Shown here: one piece after another, positions 37,271-49,559 of the stretch
Layout: every line of letters begins with the position of its first letter
How positions within the stretch are numbered: position 1 is the first letter of the stretch
Source of the DNA: Hydractinia symbiolongicarpus
Taxonomy: Eukaryota; Cnidaria; Hydrozoa; Anthoathecata; Hydractiniidae
Length of the DNA: 64,000 nt
Reading direction: 5' to 3'
Assembly (NCBI RefSeq): GCF_029227915.1
Contig: NC_079877.1
Location: 27,739,851 to 27,803,850 of the forward strand
Position numbers and translations under genes: made by a program
The notes under the pieces: model-generated
Told to the model about the DNA's origin: nothing
Seen by the model: the letters and a program-made list of their open reading frames with translations, nothing else
Database searches by the model: none

Positions 37271-40200
37271 TCATTCGAATGATAACGACTGTCCATCGTT
37301 GTGCGTCATGGATTTGTGATTTCTAAGCGGCTGAGAGTGTTTTAACTCGTTCGATAGTAGGTTATCATGTGCTAGCTGATTGAAGTGCTAAAAAGAGAAA
37401 ATAAACATCAATTACATATGAACAAAAGAAAAACAACGAAAGCGCGGAGATGACCATTCGCAAATCAACAGACACAGAGAAAACAAATTTGAATGTTGTC
37501 TTGAGTAGCCTAATTAATTTCACAAATAGTCATTTATTTCCTGCATTTCGTGAGAATTAAATTTCGTGTATGCTCTATATGCACGGATTTAATTGGAATT
37601 TAATTTTGTGGGAACTGGTAATTCGCCAAAAAGATATTCGCTAATTTTGTTATATTATAACAAGAAGAACATATTCAAAAAGGAAAAAAATTGAAAATTT
37701 TAAATTACATAAAAATTTTCGCGTATTGCAATTTTTTTTCCATTTGGAAATTGATCTTTAATAAATAAGTACCTTCTTATTAGCTAATTACACCTTCATT
37801 TCCAAAATTCGCGAAAGTTAATTAATTTAAGGTAGCAATTTTGAAGTGTATAAAAGCTTTCATGTAAGATGCGCCGAAATTCATTCATTTTGCTCCCATC
37901 AGAATTTGGTGTTAAGATGAACTTACAAGTTAAATTGCATAATAAAACGTGAAAATAAAATAAAAAAAAAACTTACCTGCGAATTTTTGAATTCAGAATA
38001 CAGTGTGAACAAAACGTGCAGAGACTGAATCCGATTTTTGTAAATCGGGATATCAAGCACAGCTGAAATGTAAAGGATGAAATGCATAAAAATCAGAATT
38101 CCAATATTTCCGATCAAAAAAAACCGCTTAAAAATCACCAACATTTCTTATATTCCATATTTTAAAAAGTATAAATTTTGACAAAAATATTTTATCTGCA
38201 CGACAAACTATATTTGCGTTTTTCGAAACCCTTAAATCATTGGCCAGGGCTCGGGCTTGGTTGCTCAATGTTTCAAGAAATTATAAACAACTTTCACATC
38301 ATCGGAAAACAGTAATTAAATAAAAAAGAATATTACACGAGACTGCAAATATATTAACTAATCATTAATTCAAATTTGAGATTCTAAAATTTGTCGAGTC
38401 AACCGTGTTTATTTTTCAAACAGGATTGTAAATTTTAATAGGACATAATGCACACCATTCATACGGTATTGCGACAAATACAGAAACACTTACAACAAAT
38501 GATATCGATATATTCAGTCAATTCACAATCGAGATCGGCTGATGGTAAGTTAACGTTTTTAAGCATCTCTTCAAATTCAGGAGGCCATTCCTGCATCAGT
38601 GTTTCGATGTCCGGCATGTTTTTAGTGTAGTGGACATTTTGTGGAGGCTTCTGTCGGTGAAGATCGCTGATACTCGTGATCCAGTTGTCGATAGCTTTCG
38701 GGTTTTTCTCGGGTTCTTCAATGCTACGAACGACCTAAATGCATTAGCAGTAGACATTAATTTTAGACGCTCAAATAGGGTATTACTTTTCCTCAAGAAA
38801 GTTCATCAGACCATTCTCGAACAAATATAATCTTTTGAGAACAAACGTAATTCATTTTGCAAAATCTTCCCATCTTACTATATCAGCTTTCTCACATCTT
38901 TGTTATCAATCAGTTATACTCACCACTTGCTTGGCGCTAGTTTGTTTAGAAATTGATCGCAATTGAAGATCCAGGACTAGAAAAAGGGAAAAGTCATCAA
39001 TATAGCTGAAAATAACAACTGAATATGCGAACCCTTGTCTATGGATTGTTTAATTATTGGACAAATGTCAGAAGTTGACAACTCATGATTCACTTGGTTC
39101 GTGAAAAGAAATTATCTTAAGCTATTTTCAATAAAAAAAAATTTAATTTTATCCATTTTGAAGGTTATGCAAAAAACGATTACACGGAAATAAATTCTCT
39201 GAAATATCCAAACTGATAGATTCAGGTAATTCTTGCGAATTCTATAAAATTTCGCACAATTTTCTGACATTTAAAACGCAATTGAAAGTGGCTGAAATGA
39301 AATTTAAAAGAATCACAAAATGCAGCGTTATTATTAGTGTTTTTTTTAAAGAAATTGAAAATATTTTGGATAGATCGGGTGAGATTCACAAACCATATTG
39401 GGTTTTATTATTTTGTGTGTCGCAACATGTATCCTGAATCTTCCTCAAAAATAAGCCAAATATGATAAACGCGTACACAGGCTTAGAAAATTTAAAATTT
39501 CATTCATGTAAGACTTTTCCAGGACGGTCAACACATAATTACTTAAGACAGAATAACAATGAGGTTTAAGTCACATAAATGATAGTTTACCTGTTGGATC
39601 AGACTGTTTTGCAGACGGTTCGTCTAAAATTTGCAATCCTAACGTTTCTGGCTTGCCATCTGGTCTTGTTACCTAATCAAAACGTAAGAAACAGTATTAA
39701 TTGGACACTGCTGCTTCCAAATTATACAAAATATAATCTTGTGACTGTCTATATATGCCGTTTCCATCATAGACAAAGTTCTGTGAACAGAAAACTGAAA
39801 GGTTCAACGATACCTTTAAAAACGCGTCAATATCTCCAACAGCAGGAATGTAGTCAGGTATGAAAGGTTTCAACTTGTAGTCAAGATCAATAGCTTGTGG
39901 TGTGTAACTGTGTAAAAGAAAGGATATACAATGGTGTGTGTGTTTACGGAAACTTGTGTAGTATATGTATTCACGTTAGGTTAAATATTGACATAGATAT
40001 GTATTTCAGCAATGTCTTTATATTATTAAACTCATTTATTAAGTGATGGAAAAAAACTCCCTATCCTGAAACAACAAGTATCCGTGGCTTTTACCACATC
40101 GATTGTAATGCATAAAGCTTGATACAGCCACTATTGGTTACCCTGTGGCAAAATCCACGTGTTCGCCGCCCTACAAATTTTGAGCACCAGATTTTCGCAC

Positions 40201-43200
40201 CTCATATATACTCTGGGCATCACTTCTATGGCGAAAACATAACGAGGGGCGGAAATTGGGTAGTTCTAAGACAAAGTAATAATGACGAAAACTAGCCGTA
40301 GTGGAAAATCCATGTGTTTCCGTCCTTTAATTTCCACTAAATTTCGCTCGTCGCAACAAAAACAATGGAAAATATCGCAATCCCTATTTCGTGTGTCCGT
40401 AACATAAATATATATTAGCAAAGGCAGACAGTAGATTTTAATAGTGAGATTTATAAGACAATATCGCGATGTTAAAACATACGACTTTGACTAACGATTT
40501 TGAATCAACTTTACAACTGTGGCGAACTAACTGAACGTTTCATTAATCTTGATCAATTAGTAACAGTGTTCCTTTTATATTGACAAGTTTTAAATAAGAA
40601 ACAAATAAAAGGCAATAAATTAACAAACTCATACTTTTAGTGCAGTTTGTGCCTGGATATTCAGAGCGTTTCTTTAAAATATAGCATATTTGGGCTTAAT
40701 ATTCCTTTACACAAATTTTTTTAAAACAAAAAGAGTACAACTATTACACAACTAAAAAAAATTATTGTGAAAGATGTACATTTAAAATCTTACCGAGTGA
40801 TATACTGAAAGAGTTCTTTGACTTCTTGACTTACTGGTAAGTGCTCGTAATCAGCAGGATCATAAATTCTAAAAAAAAATTGAAACTAGCTTTTAACTCA
40901 AGTTACCTAAAGCAGTTAAGATTTTACTACCATTACAAGCTTCTTTTTGTTTTTTGGAATTTGTAAGCATTATGTCCATAGTTGGTTCATTAGTTATTTG
41001 AAAACAAAATTTTATTTTGACTCGTTGGTAACAGTTCGGAAGATATATCCTTTTACTATAGCAGGAACATAAGCAAAAAAGCAGGTTGCAATAATAAATA
41101 AAATGGGAGCTATATCCTTGTCGAGATATCTATTTAACCGAGAGTAAATGTAAGCTTCAGAAGAATAATTCTAACTTCTCAAAAATTTTAATGATATAAA
41201 CACGAGGAGTTACCGTATTTTCACTGAGGATGAAAAAGTGTAAAAACAAGATCAGAATGAAACACGGCTGTGCGGTGAAGATAGAATATTTACATTTCTT
41301 GTGCAGGATTACTTCCTAACTGTGCGAACATGTTTTCTTGTTTCTTCAAGCTTGTATTCAAAAGTTCACACAAAAACTTTTTTTAACATTTTTTTTCTTA
41401 TCGCAAACTGAGTACCAAAAATATAAAACCAGATAGTTTAATGAATTAGAAAATTATAAATATTGAATTTTTGATTTAAGGAAGTGTAATATTTAAAATT
41501 TATGCTTTAATAAAACTATTTAGCTATGCATTATTTAACACTAGAAAACAAGACCGACTTAGAGCCTGGATAATCGAGTTGTTAAGTTCACAGTCGATTT
41601 AGTTTTTGAGCATTATTTTCACCCAAGTAAGAACGGTAAAAGCAATCATCTTAAAAAGATAACTCAAATTAACCGGCACTAAGTCATGGGTTAGAAAGAA
41701 ATAATTTTTGATGACGAGCCTAAAGTGGATTAAAAAATTTCAAGAGCAATTATTTGACGTTTATTATGAAATCGTAAGATTGGTATATTGTAAGTGAGTG
41801 AGAAAACAGAATAAAGGTTCCAGTTACGTTGGTGTAGAACTGAACTTATTGATCATCAGAGAAGAAATGTTTGCCATTTAAAGCAAACAATATATCCATT
41901 CCTTTGTGTTAAAGACAATGTGAAGATAATTATGATGAACATGTCAGCAGGTGCGCCCAATAAAACACTTGTCGTGGTGATCTAAGGTGAGCATTAGAGA
42001 TAGAAAAATGACAGCATGCTGTAAACAAAAGCTTTATTTTACCAGCAATCACACAGAGAAGCGTTGCATTATCAATGGTATATAATTGATTTGTTGCAAA
42101 TTTTAAATACTTATAACTTATAATTTCAATTTTAAGGAATAAATTGCTAGCCCGTTAGCATTAACAGTTTTTTAAATGTTTATTTTTATCACATACACAA
42201 AGTATAGAGTTAGTAAGCCTAAAAGTATAACGCACAAACACCCCCCCCCAAAAAAAAAACAAAAAAAAACTCACCCTTCTACAGTATCATTAACCTTTTC
42301 ATCTTCATCTTCAGTGCTATCACTTTGGTCATCATCATTATCATCGTCATCATCACTAGCTTCAATGACATGTCCACCCGGTGGTCGAGGTCTAGAATTT
42401 ATAGCCCCTTGTTGTGGTTTTGATGGTGGTCTCTGTTGTACCTCACTACTCTAAATGTACAAAAAAAATTGAACAAGCATATGTATTATTAACTAACTCC
42501 TATTAGCTGACACATGCACAACATATCTGATATATCAAATATCATGTGTCTGTAAGGAAAAACTGGATGTTTTCTTTTTCAAGTTACAGTTTTCATGCTA
42601 TTATGTTTAAAGTGCTTTTTGACACAGCAATATTTAGCTCCTGACATCTGGATTTGATGTCTAATATAATATATCCATATGCTACATAGCATTTGTCTAT
42701 GTGGCAACAGAAAAAAGCATTAAAGGAATTACTCTTATGTTTGTAGCTCAAAGAACCTCACCACCAACTATTCGTAAATGTTCAGAAATGAATAACCAAT
42801 TTAAAAAATTAACCTTTTTCGACTCAGATGTTCTGTTAAAATCTTCATCATCATGCTCAAACTCATCATCATCATCACTTCCCATTATTGGTTCCTTCAT
42901 TTGGCCTAGGGAGCAAATTCTTTTTACGTTATGGTAAACACCAAAACTCCAAACCTAAGTTTCAAATTTAGTTTTAGAGTTTATCGGCCGAAAAAATATG
43001 ATGAGTCCACAAATAGTTGCCCAGACATAATATACTGGAAAAAAGGGCAGAATTTCAAAGATCCAACCACAAGCAATTAAGAATGCCGTTTTTATTTAAG
43101 TAAAACACACTGCAAACTCGTTAAAGTTCACTCCTCAATGTTCACAGCAATCTTACGATTTAAGGCTAGGTTATTTGGTTAGATAGGTAACATTTTTCCA

Positions 43201-46200
43201 ACCTTCCTGGTGATAGAGTGGATTGTACCACAACGCAGATATTTTAAAGAATGCAGCTAGCGCATTTTCAATGTTAGATACTCAGCCTGTACTCCTAGCA
43301 AAGGAGAACCTTTAGAGCACTGGTCAAGTGATGTTGTTTGCCCATTTCAAGAAAGAGATGAAAACTTTTTAAATATTATTCTTGTTAAAATTATAATATC
43401 AAATATATAATAGAATTTTGTATGCACACATGTACTATAATTGATTAAATTTATACCCTACAACCACAAAAACATTATTTCAAGTGTGCTGTTATACATC
43501 ATGCTACGACATTTTATGTGTTTTGTTTTTTAATTATTTCTATTACTGCTTGTTTTTTATCCAAAAAACTTTCTTCTTTTTTGTCTTAAGTTAAAAAACT
43601 TCACACAACAAAGGATAAATATTTCAAGAAAGAGATTGTGTATGTTGCCATCAACAAATGTACTATAAATAAATATATGTATGGATACATGCAAGGGAAG
43701 AATGTGGTTTGCAAACCCTTGTAAGCAAAGTCAAATGACTGATTAAAAAAAATTGATATAGTAATAAGAAAGGAAATCTCCTTAACAAAGCTCAAAAAAA
43801 CGTTGCAGAATAATAAAATAATTATTACAATTAATTATGGCAACTCAAAAAGTACAACACACCTAAAGCACCTAACCAATTCTGAAATGCTTTATTTTCA
43901 GATTTGGAAAATCTTGACATATATGCATTTAAAAATGCATCCACGTTCATTGCAATTTTGTAAACATCAAAATTTTTTTCTTAAAAAGCAAAACTTTCAT
44001 ATATTATGTACTAATTTAGTTTTTTAGTTCCTGGCACAATACTATGAAGTTGCTAGAAGCATAGTAAAAATATTACAGCTGGAAAAACATGGCCTTTTTT
44101 TCAAAGGCAAATATTAATCTTGCAAAATGTAAATTATCAAATACAGACAAGTTTTAATTTTTTATAGTTAACACACTTTTTAAATCCTTATATTGAGATT
44201 ACCAAGAAAATCATCAAAAAAAAAATAATAATAAAAAAAAAGATTAAAACAAAGGACAAGGTACTCATTTATTCCCTAGAAGTTAAATGTCAACATCACG
44301 ATCAATAATCTGCCAATTATTTTACAATACTAAGTAAGCAATAGAAATATGAAGAAATCTTATTGTGTAAAAAAGAAATAAAATAGCTTAAAAGGTAAAA
44401 AAAAATCAAATCATGTAATTGATTGCATACGCGACGTTTTTGTTTTAACATGTTGGCTTTAAGTACAATTTCTTATTAAATTATAAGAAAACCTAGTGTT
44501 TGGTAGATACAAATACTTTGTGAAATAATATAAAATAAAATCCAGCATAAGCAGGTCGGCGTTTAAAGCCTTTCCTGGGTTCTAAATAAACCATAAGGGG
44601 AAGCCAATTCTTGTATTTTTTATAGGAATTTAGATCTATAAAATAAAGCCTCGTTGTGAGTGTTAATTTGAAAGGATTTTGTTGCATAATAGGCAATCAT
44701 GCACCTGTCATTCTTTGCTTTGCGTCTGGATTTGGTGCTGCTCTTGGACTTGGTGTAAAAGTACTTGCTACTTCTTCATCATCATAGATTGAAACAGTTT
44801 CATCATAATGCTGGTTCTCAACTAATCGTGCCTAAAAATTTAAAAAAATAAATAAGGATCTATCTAGATAAGCAGGATAGTCTTTTTTGAAACAATTTTG
44901 CATTACCTAAGGTGAAAATAAACATGAACAGAAAGTGTCAACTACCCTGCTTTCTTAACAATTTATATAAAAATAACCTTATTAAGGAACTGATATTGAA
45001 ATTACATTGCAAAAGTTAAAATCTTCTTTCATAAGTCTTTTTTCCCAAAATATTTGCATTTAAGATTTGTTTGATATTATAGAGTTGATTATTTGTATGG
45101 AAAAAGATAGTATAATTTGATTGTTTGACATTATAGAGTTGATTATTTGTATAAAAAACATAGTATAAGGTGATACCAGTGATGACAACCCATACAATAC
45201 TTGTAACACCAGCACAAAAAAACTTTTTATCATTTTAAATTTCATTACTTTAACATTTTAGCTAGATAAGTTTCTCAAAATGGTAGACCCGCTTATTTAT
45301 AGCAGCAGTGCCATATGACTATTTGGAGATTTAAAGTCAAGTCCACTTTTCATTAATGCACTCGTCATAAAAAGGGTTTAACTTGTCCTTTTTGCTCATT
45401 GTCTTCAGTTCACCAAGGTCGTGTTTACCTGCCTGCCCATAGTTGATGTGTAGGGAACAGCTATAAGTTTGTTAGAGATAGCAGTAGATTTTAAAGGTAA
45501 ATTTATCCTTGTTTTAAAATGTGAAGGTTAAAGGGGAACTCCAGTAAAAATCACTTTTTCCTTTCTTGTTTTATACGTACTCAGAAAAGCATAAGAAATC
45601 AAAAAAAACTTACTTCACTTATTTTCCTTATTTAAAATTGTTGTACTAGCCTTCGCATATTCAATTTTTTTTCTCATAAAAAAACAGACAGGTGCGACTT
45701 CATTTAGGACTGGACTCAATTATAAATAATGACATCACATTGTGCAGAAAGTTTAAGCGAGCGCAGAGAACGTTCATGTTAAGACATATAGCATACATTA
45801 AATCGCTTTTTGTATGCAATTTACGTTTAAATCTTTAAAAAATGGTTAGTTGCTTTGCGTTTATATGTACCAATCGACTAGAGAAGTGTAAAGAAGTAAG
45901 TTTTCACAGAATCCTGTCTGTGAAAAAGAAAGAACTCAAACAAAAATGGCTAAACAAAATGCGTCGTGCAGACGATCTACAAAGCGATCAAAGTTATTAT
46001 ATTTGGTTGGCGCACTTCACAGATAGTTCTTTTAAAAGAGATCTCCAGGAAATAAACTTCCATATTAAAATATTGCCACTTCGTAAAAATGCCATTTTAG
46101 CTAGTGAACGCGATCAAAGTTTTTCATTTCTTCTTATTTCATTATTTGTACTTATATCCACAGAACACAACCAAAATGTTTTGTACATTTTTATATTAAA

Positions 46201-48984
46201 TAAAAGAACATTATACCAATTTCCAATACAATCACTGACAAAAAAATTTTCTAGTTACACATGCATCTTCGTAGCACTCAAGTTTCTATTCTTTTTTTTT
46301 TTAAAAAAGAAGCTTTTTGATGGAAGGTAAATGTACCCACTTTCTTTGTTACTGTATAAGGCTGTATGTAATGCTGATAATGCAGTTTCTAAAAAAGCTT
46401 TGTCAAAACAACCACTTATAAATCAGTAGATTCTGCAACGCATTTATGACCTACCATAATCATAAGAATAAGAATAAATTGGCTTGTAAAGTAAGAAAAA
46501 TTTTTTACTGAAGCAAATGAAAAAGTTTTTTGCATCATTATTAATTTCTTCCTTGTGAGACACAAGAGGTTCAAAGTCGTGTGGCTGTAGCTTTGTAAAG
46601 TCTTTTTCATGAAGAGAATTATCTGATTCTATGTTTCTAAGTTTCATTCTTTGTGATTATTACAAGACGTCTTATCAACGAACAATGTAAACAATAAGTA
46701 AACAAATTTTTAGAAGGTGTACTACTGAGATAGATAGATAGATAGATGTGCATATTTCATGGCTAGCCTCACAAATATCGAGGGATATACCCTGTCTATT
46801 ATTTCCAGGAGGGGCCATGGCGTAGATGGAGGGTCCTAGAGTATTTAATGCTCATTTTGAGCTACGCAGACCCAATTAGAGCCCGCGCTCTACTAGACAA
46901 CTCCCGGCAACATCCAACAGCCCACACAGTGTGCCATCTTCCCAATTTCCCTCACACGGCCTGGGTTAACCTGGGGCTATGGTAACATTCACTCGCCCAT
47001 GTTGAATCGCCGTCAAGAGGAATCGAACCCCGGTCTCCCGCACAGAGTACGAGAGCTATAACCACTAATCACGGACTTTCTGCACGATGTGACGTATGCT
47101 CATTTATTCAGATCTAGTGCTCTCGACTGTACACAACCTTGCAAATTTATTTAAAATTGAAGAAGTTTGCAGACCCGATTAAGGTATAAATAAAGATTTT
47201 TAACAATTGTAACCACCTCATCCCTCTTTGAGGGATGAGGTGGTTACAATTGAGATTGTGTAAAATGTAAATATATTGCTATAAAATGTGTAAAAGCATA
47301 AGTTTTTCCGACATGACAGAGCTGAGGAAGGCATAGCATGCCAAAATTAATCTAGACATTGGAGGCATGTGTAAGGGGGAAAGAGTACTGTTCCGAAATC
47401 ACATCTTTGGGAAACTAAAATATAATTTGCCATTATCATAAGGAAAATATCAGATTAAACATACATGCGATGTGATGAAAAACAACTTAAACACCATGTT
47501 GACAATATTATTCAATGCAATAAAAAACGCTTTGGAAATCCAGCAAAAGATGACTCACTTATTGATTTGGAACCCAATTCCATCCCGATTTCCAGTAAGG
47601 CATTATGGTATAAATGACTTTCAATGTTTACGCCAAAAAAATGACTTTCAATGTTTACGCAAAAAAAAAATCAAAAATCGACAGGCAAAAAATGCTGACC
47701 TTAGATAAAAAAAGTCAAATTATGGCTAAAAACTTTTGTACTGTGGCTACTAGCATCTTTTTACTGATATCTGATCTAAATCTAAACTACATGAAAGGTA
47801 TATTAAGAGGGTGCATCTTTAAGTGCTTTTGTCTGCTCAAACTTCCTAACATTGTTCTTAACACTCCAAAATGTATCTAGCTCTGCACTCTCTTCACCTA
47901 AAATACGGAAACTTTTCACCTCCAAAAAAACTGTTATGACGTCAAACCGAATCGCCGAATGCGGCTTATCGGCACCCTTAGATAGATAGATAGATGTGCA
48001 TATTTTACATGGCTAGCCTCACAAATATCGAGGGATATACCCTGTCTATTATTTCCAGGAGGGGCCATGGCTTAGATGGAGAGTCCTAGAGTATTTAATG
48101 CTCATTTTGAGCGACGCAGACCCAATTAGGGCCCGCGCTCTACTAGACAACTCCCGGCAACATCCAACGGCCCACACAGTGTGCCATCTTCCCAATTTCC
48201 CTCACATGGCTTGGGTTAACCCGGGGCTATGGTAACATTCACTCGCCCATGTTGAATCGCCGTCAAGAGGAATCGAACCCCGGTCTCTCCCGCACAGAGT
48301 ACGAGAGCTATAACCACTAATCTACGGCGCCCTTAGTGCTATATTCTAATTTCAAGATCAAAATATGCCTCTAACTAATAATAAAGTTTGGAATGGACTG
48401 GTCCACGGCTTACGGCCTGCATTTCTTTGCCTGTCAATTTGTGTAAGAGGTCTGGGGATTATAAACAACACGCGTCACAATGAAAATTGTCTATTGGCTC
48501 TGATTAGCGGGGTTATGTTATGAATAGACACATGACCTGTACTTCGAATTTTGCATACTGATGCTTTGACAGAGTGATAATAAAATGAAAGATATAACGA
48601 ACAGCTTTAAAAAATAAAGTAGGAATAAAACCAACATTGGTAACTTAGAGGGCTAGCTAGCTAGCTATTATGCTTAAAAAAATTTTTTCAAGCTTTGGTA
48701 CTTTTTGATGTCTAATTTTTATAAAAAATCATTGTGCGGAAAAATAATGATGGCAAGGAAATTTAAAACCCATTTCATCTCTTGAACACATGGTACTCTT
48801 AAACCCGACCAACTGCATCCGAAGCAAAAAGAAATCCGAAGGACAACATGCCGGCAAATTCAAAAACTGTCCTACCACAGCAAATGTTATAGCTAGCCAC
48901 TATATCATCAGACCATGCATAAAATTATGTTGTTGAAAACATTAAGTATAACTGATGTACCTTATCGCTGCTAGTTTCCGCCAT
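37271..48984 (-). CDS. IFT46, intraflagellar transport complex B protein, eleven coding exons, 388 aa
   Basis: Core component of the IFT-B train that carries cargo along cilia. Minus-strand exons: 48984-48961, 44831-44705, 42905-42814, 42450-42275, 40868-40794, 39907-39814, 39672-39591, 38976-38924, 38734-38494, 38062-37977 and 37387-37271. All junctions are GT-AG and the phases agree (1167 nt). The start MAETSSDK is followed by the motif NQHYDETVSIYDDEEVAS, then a long acidic Asp/Glu-rich stretch (about residues 60-138). The conserved IFT46 core covers about 140-350: LFQYITRYTPQ, LDYKLKPFIPDYIPAVGDID, KNPKAIDNWI, MPDIETLMQEWPPEFEE, LDIPIYKNRIQSLHVLF. The C terminus is short and not conserved. 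The first intron is 4.1 kb and carries SINEs and a decayed THAP copy. It is divergent from BTG/Tob with about 575 bp between start codons. Confidence 0.95.
45842..46140 (+). pseudogene. Decayed THAP zinc-finger copy in IFT46 intron 1
   Basis: The predicted start MVSCFAFICTNR resembles the first Cys pair and NR of THAP domains. A KQKWLNKM helix, YYIWLAHFTDSSFKRD, and KILPLRKNAILASER at the usual place of the AVPTF motif follow. The third zinc ligand, expected as Cys two residues before Ala-His (ICxAHF), is Trp (codon TGG). After about residue 95 the frame runs into hydrophobic AT-rich nonsense. THAP domains occur in P-element-like transposases and in host genes. A TATAAATA lies at about 45720. 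This is most likely a dead transposon-derived or retroposed copy, opposite in orientation to IFT46. Confidence 0.6.
46726..47072 (-). repeat. tRNA-derived SINE, family 2, copy A
   Basis: On the minus strand a head with B box GGTTCGATTCC and the sequence GTGGTTATAGCTCTCGTAC is followed by a body of about 300 bp (TTGCCGGGAGTTGTCTAGTA and so on). It ends in a (CTAT)n tail. It is nearly identical to copy B, 1.25 kb away in the same intron, and also present inverted at 60992. The head end is slightly truncated compared with copy B. Confidence 0.8.
47204..47252. repeat. Perfect 23-bp hairpin with 3-nt loop
   Basis: The left arm CAATTGTAACCACCTCAT(CCCTC) at 47204-47226 and its exact reverse complement at 47230-47252 are separated by TTT. 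It lies in IFT46 intron 1, between the two SINE copies. Confidence 0.8.
47614..47667 (+). repeat. 27-bp tandem duplication
   Basis: ATGACTTTCAATGTTTACGC followed by A-rich sequence occurs twice in a row with one base difference. There is no evidence of coding. Confidence 0.55.
47804..47981. mobile_element. Possible short relative of the hAT-like MITE
   Basis: The right end GCGGCTTATCGGCACCCT is identical to the terminal inverted repeat of the element at 59652-60110, and AAGAGGGTGC at 47805 resembles the opposite end. The interior is different or deleted. It abuts SINE copy B. Confidence 0.4.
47982..48332 (-). repeat. tRNA-derived SINE, family 2, copy B
   Basis: Full-length-looking copy. The minus strand starts GGCGCCGTAGATTAGTGG, has B box GGTTCGATTCC, shares the family body and ends in (CTAT)n. 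It is the most complete of the three copies in the window. Confidence 0.85.
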
Positions 48985-49559
48985 GAATGTTTTAGTGCGT
49001 CTTGGGCTACGCGCATGCGGACTGTTTTTTGAGACCGCAGAAATACGAAAAATGTCGTTGTCAAAACAAAAATAAATATATAGTACATATATGGCAAATA
49101 TCGGAATAAAAAAATCCACGACTTATTATTATTGACGGCGATTTCGTAATTACGACTTAAAATTGATCAATTCATAAAATGATGTTGGTTCTCATGGGAA
49201 AGGTGACGTCAATAGATGATGATTGGCTAAGAAAGTGCATACATTTGACGTCAGGAGAACTGATTGGTGGAATAAACAACATTACATGTCATTTTAATAA
49301 GTCGAGTTACTTGCCGGGGGTAGCATTACAAAAAAACAATATTTTATCCTAGTTTTACGACTGACAGTTTTTTTTTATTTATTGGTGTTTGTCGCCCTGA
49401 ATGGATCGATTTGGTGGGTTTCGCCAAAAGGCATAAAAACATAAGGGCAGCTTGGTGTGAGAACATTCAAGAACGAACAAATTTGTAAGAAGTGAAACCT
49501 TACATCATCAAAACATTAAATCAAAAAAGTGTTAACTGCATACTTTCCAAAGCAAAGAA
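48985..49559. promoter_or_regulatory. Bidirectional promoter of IFT46 and BTG/Tob
   Basis: The two start codons are 575 bp apart and face away from each other. The spacer holds an X-box-like GTTCTCATGGGAAA (49188-49201, 12 of 14 to GTTNCCATGGNAAC). It also holds two exact TGACGTCA CRE palindromes (49204-49211 and 49246-49253), each followed after 9-10 bp by an inverted CCAAT box ATTGG (49222 and 49263). A TATA-like GCATAAAAAC lies near 49430, about 130 bp before the BTG/Tob ATG. The X-box fits a ciliary gene, and CRE sites fit a rapidly induced gene. Function is inferred from motifs. Confidence 0.6.

Noticed and set aside
46416-46647. Overlapping minus-strand frames containing HDFEPLVSHKEE
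   Set aside because: There is a faint resemblance to transposon-associated proteins, but the frame is short, ends in AT-rich nonsense and lies within a repeat-rich intron.
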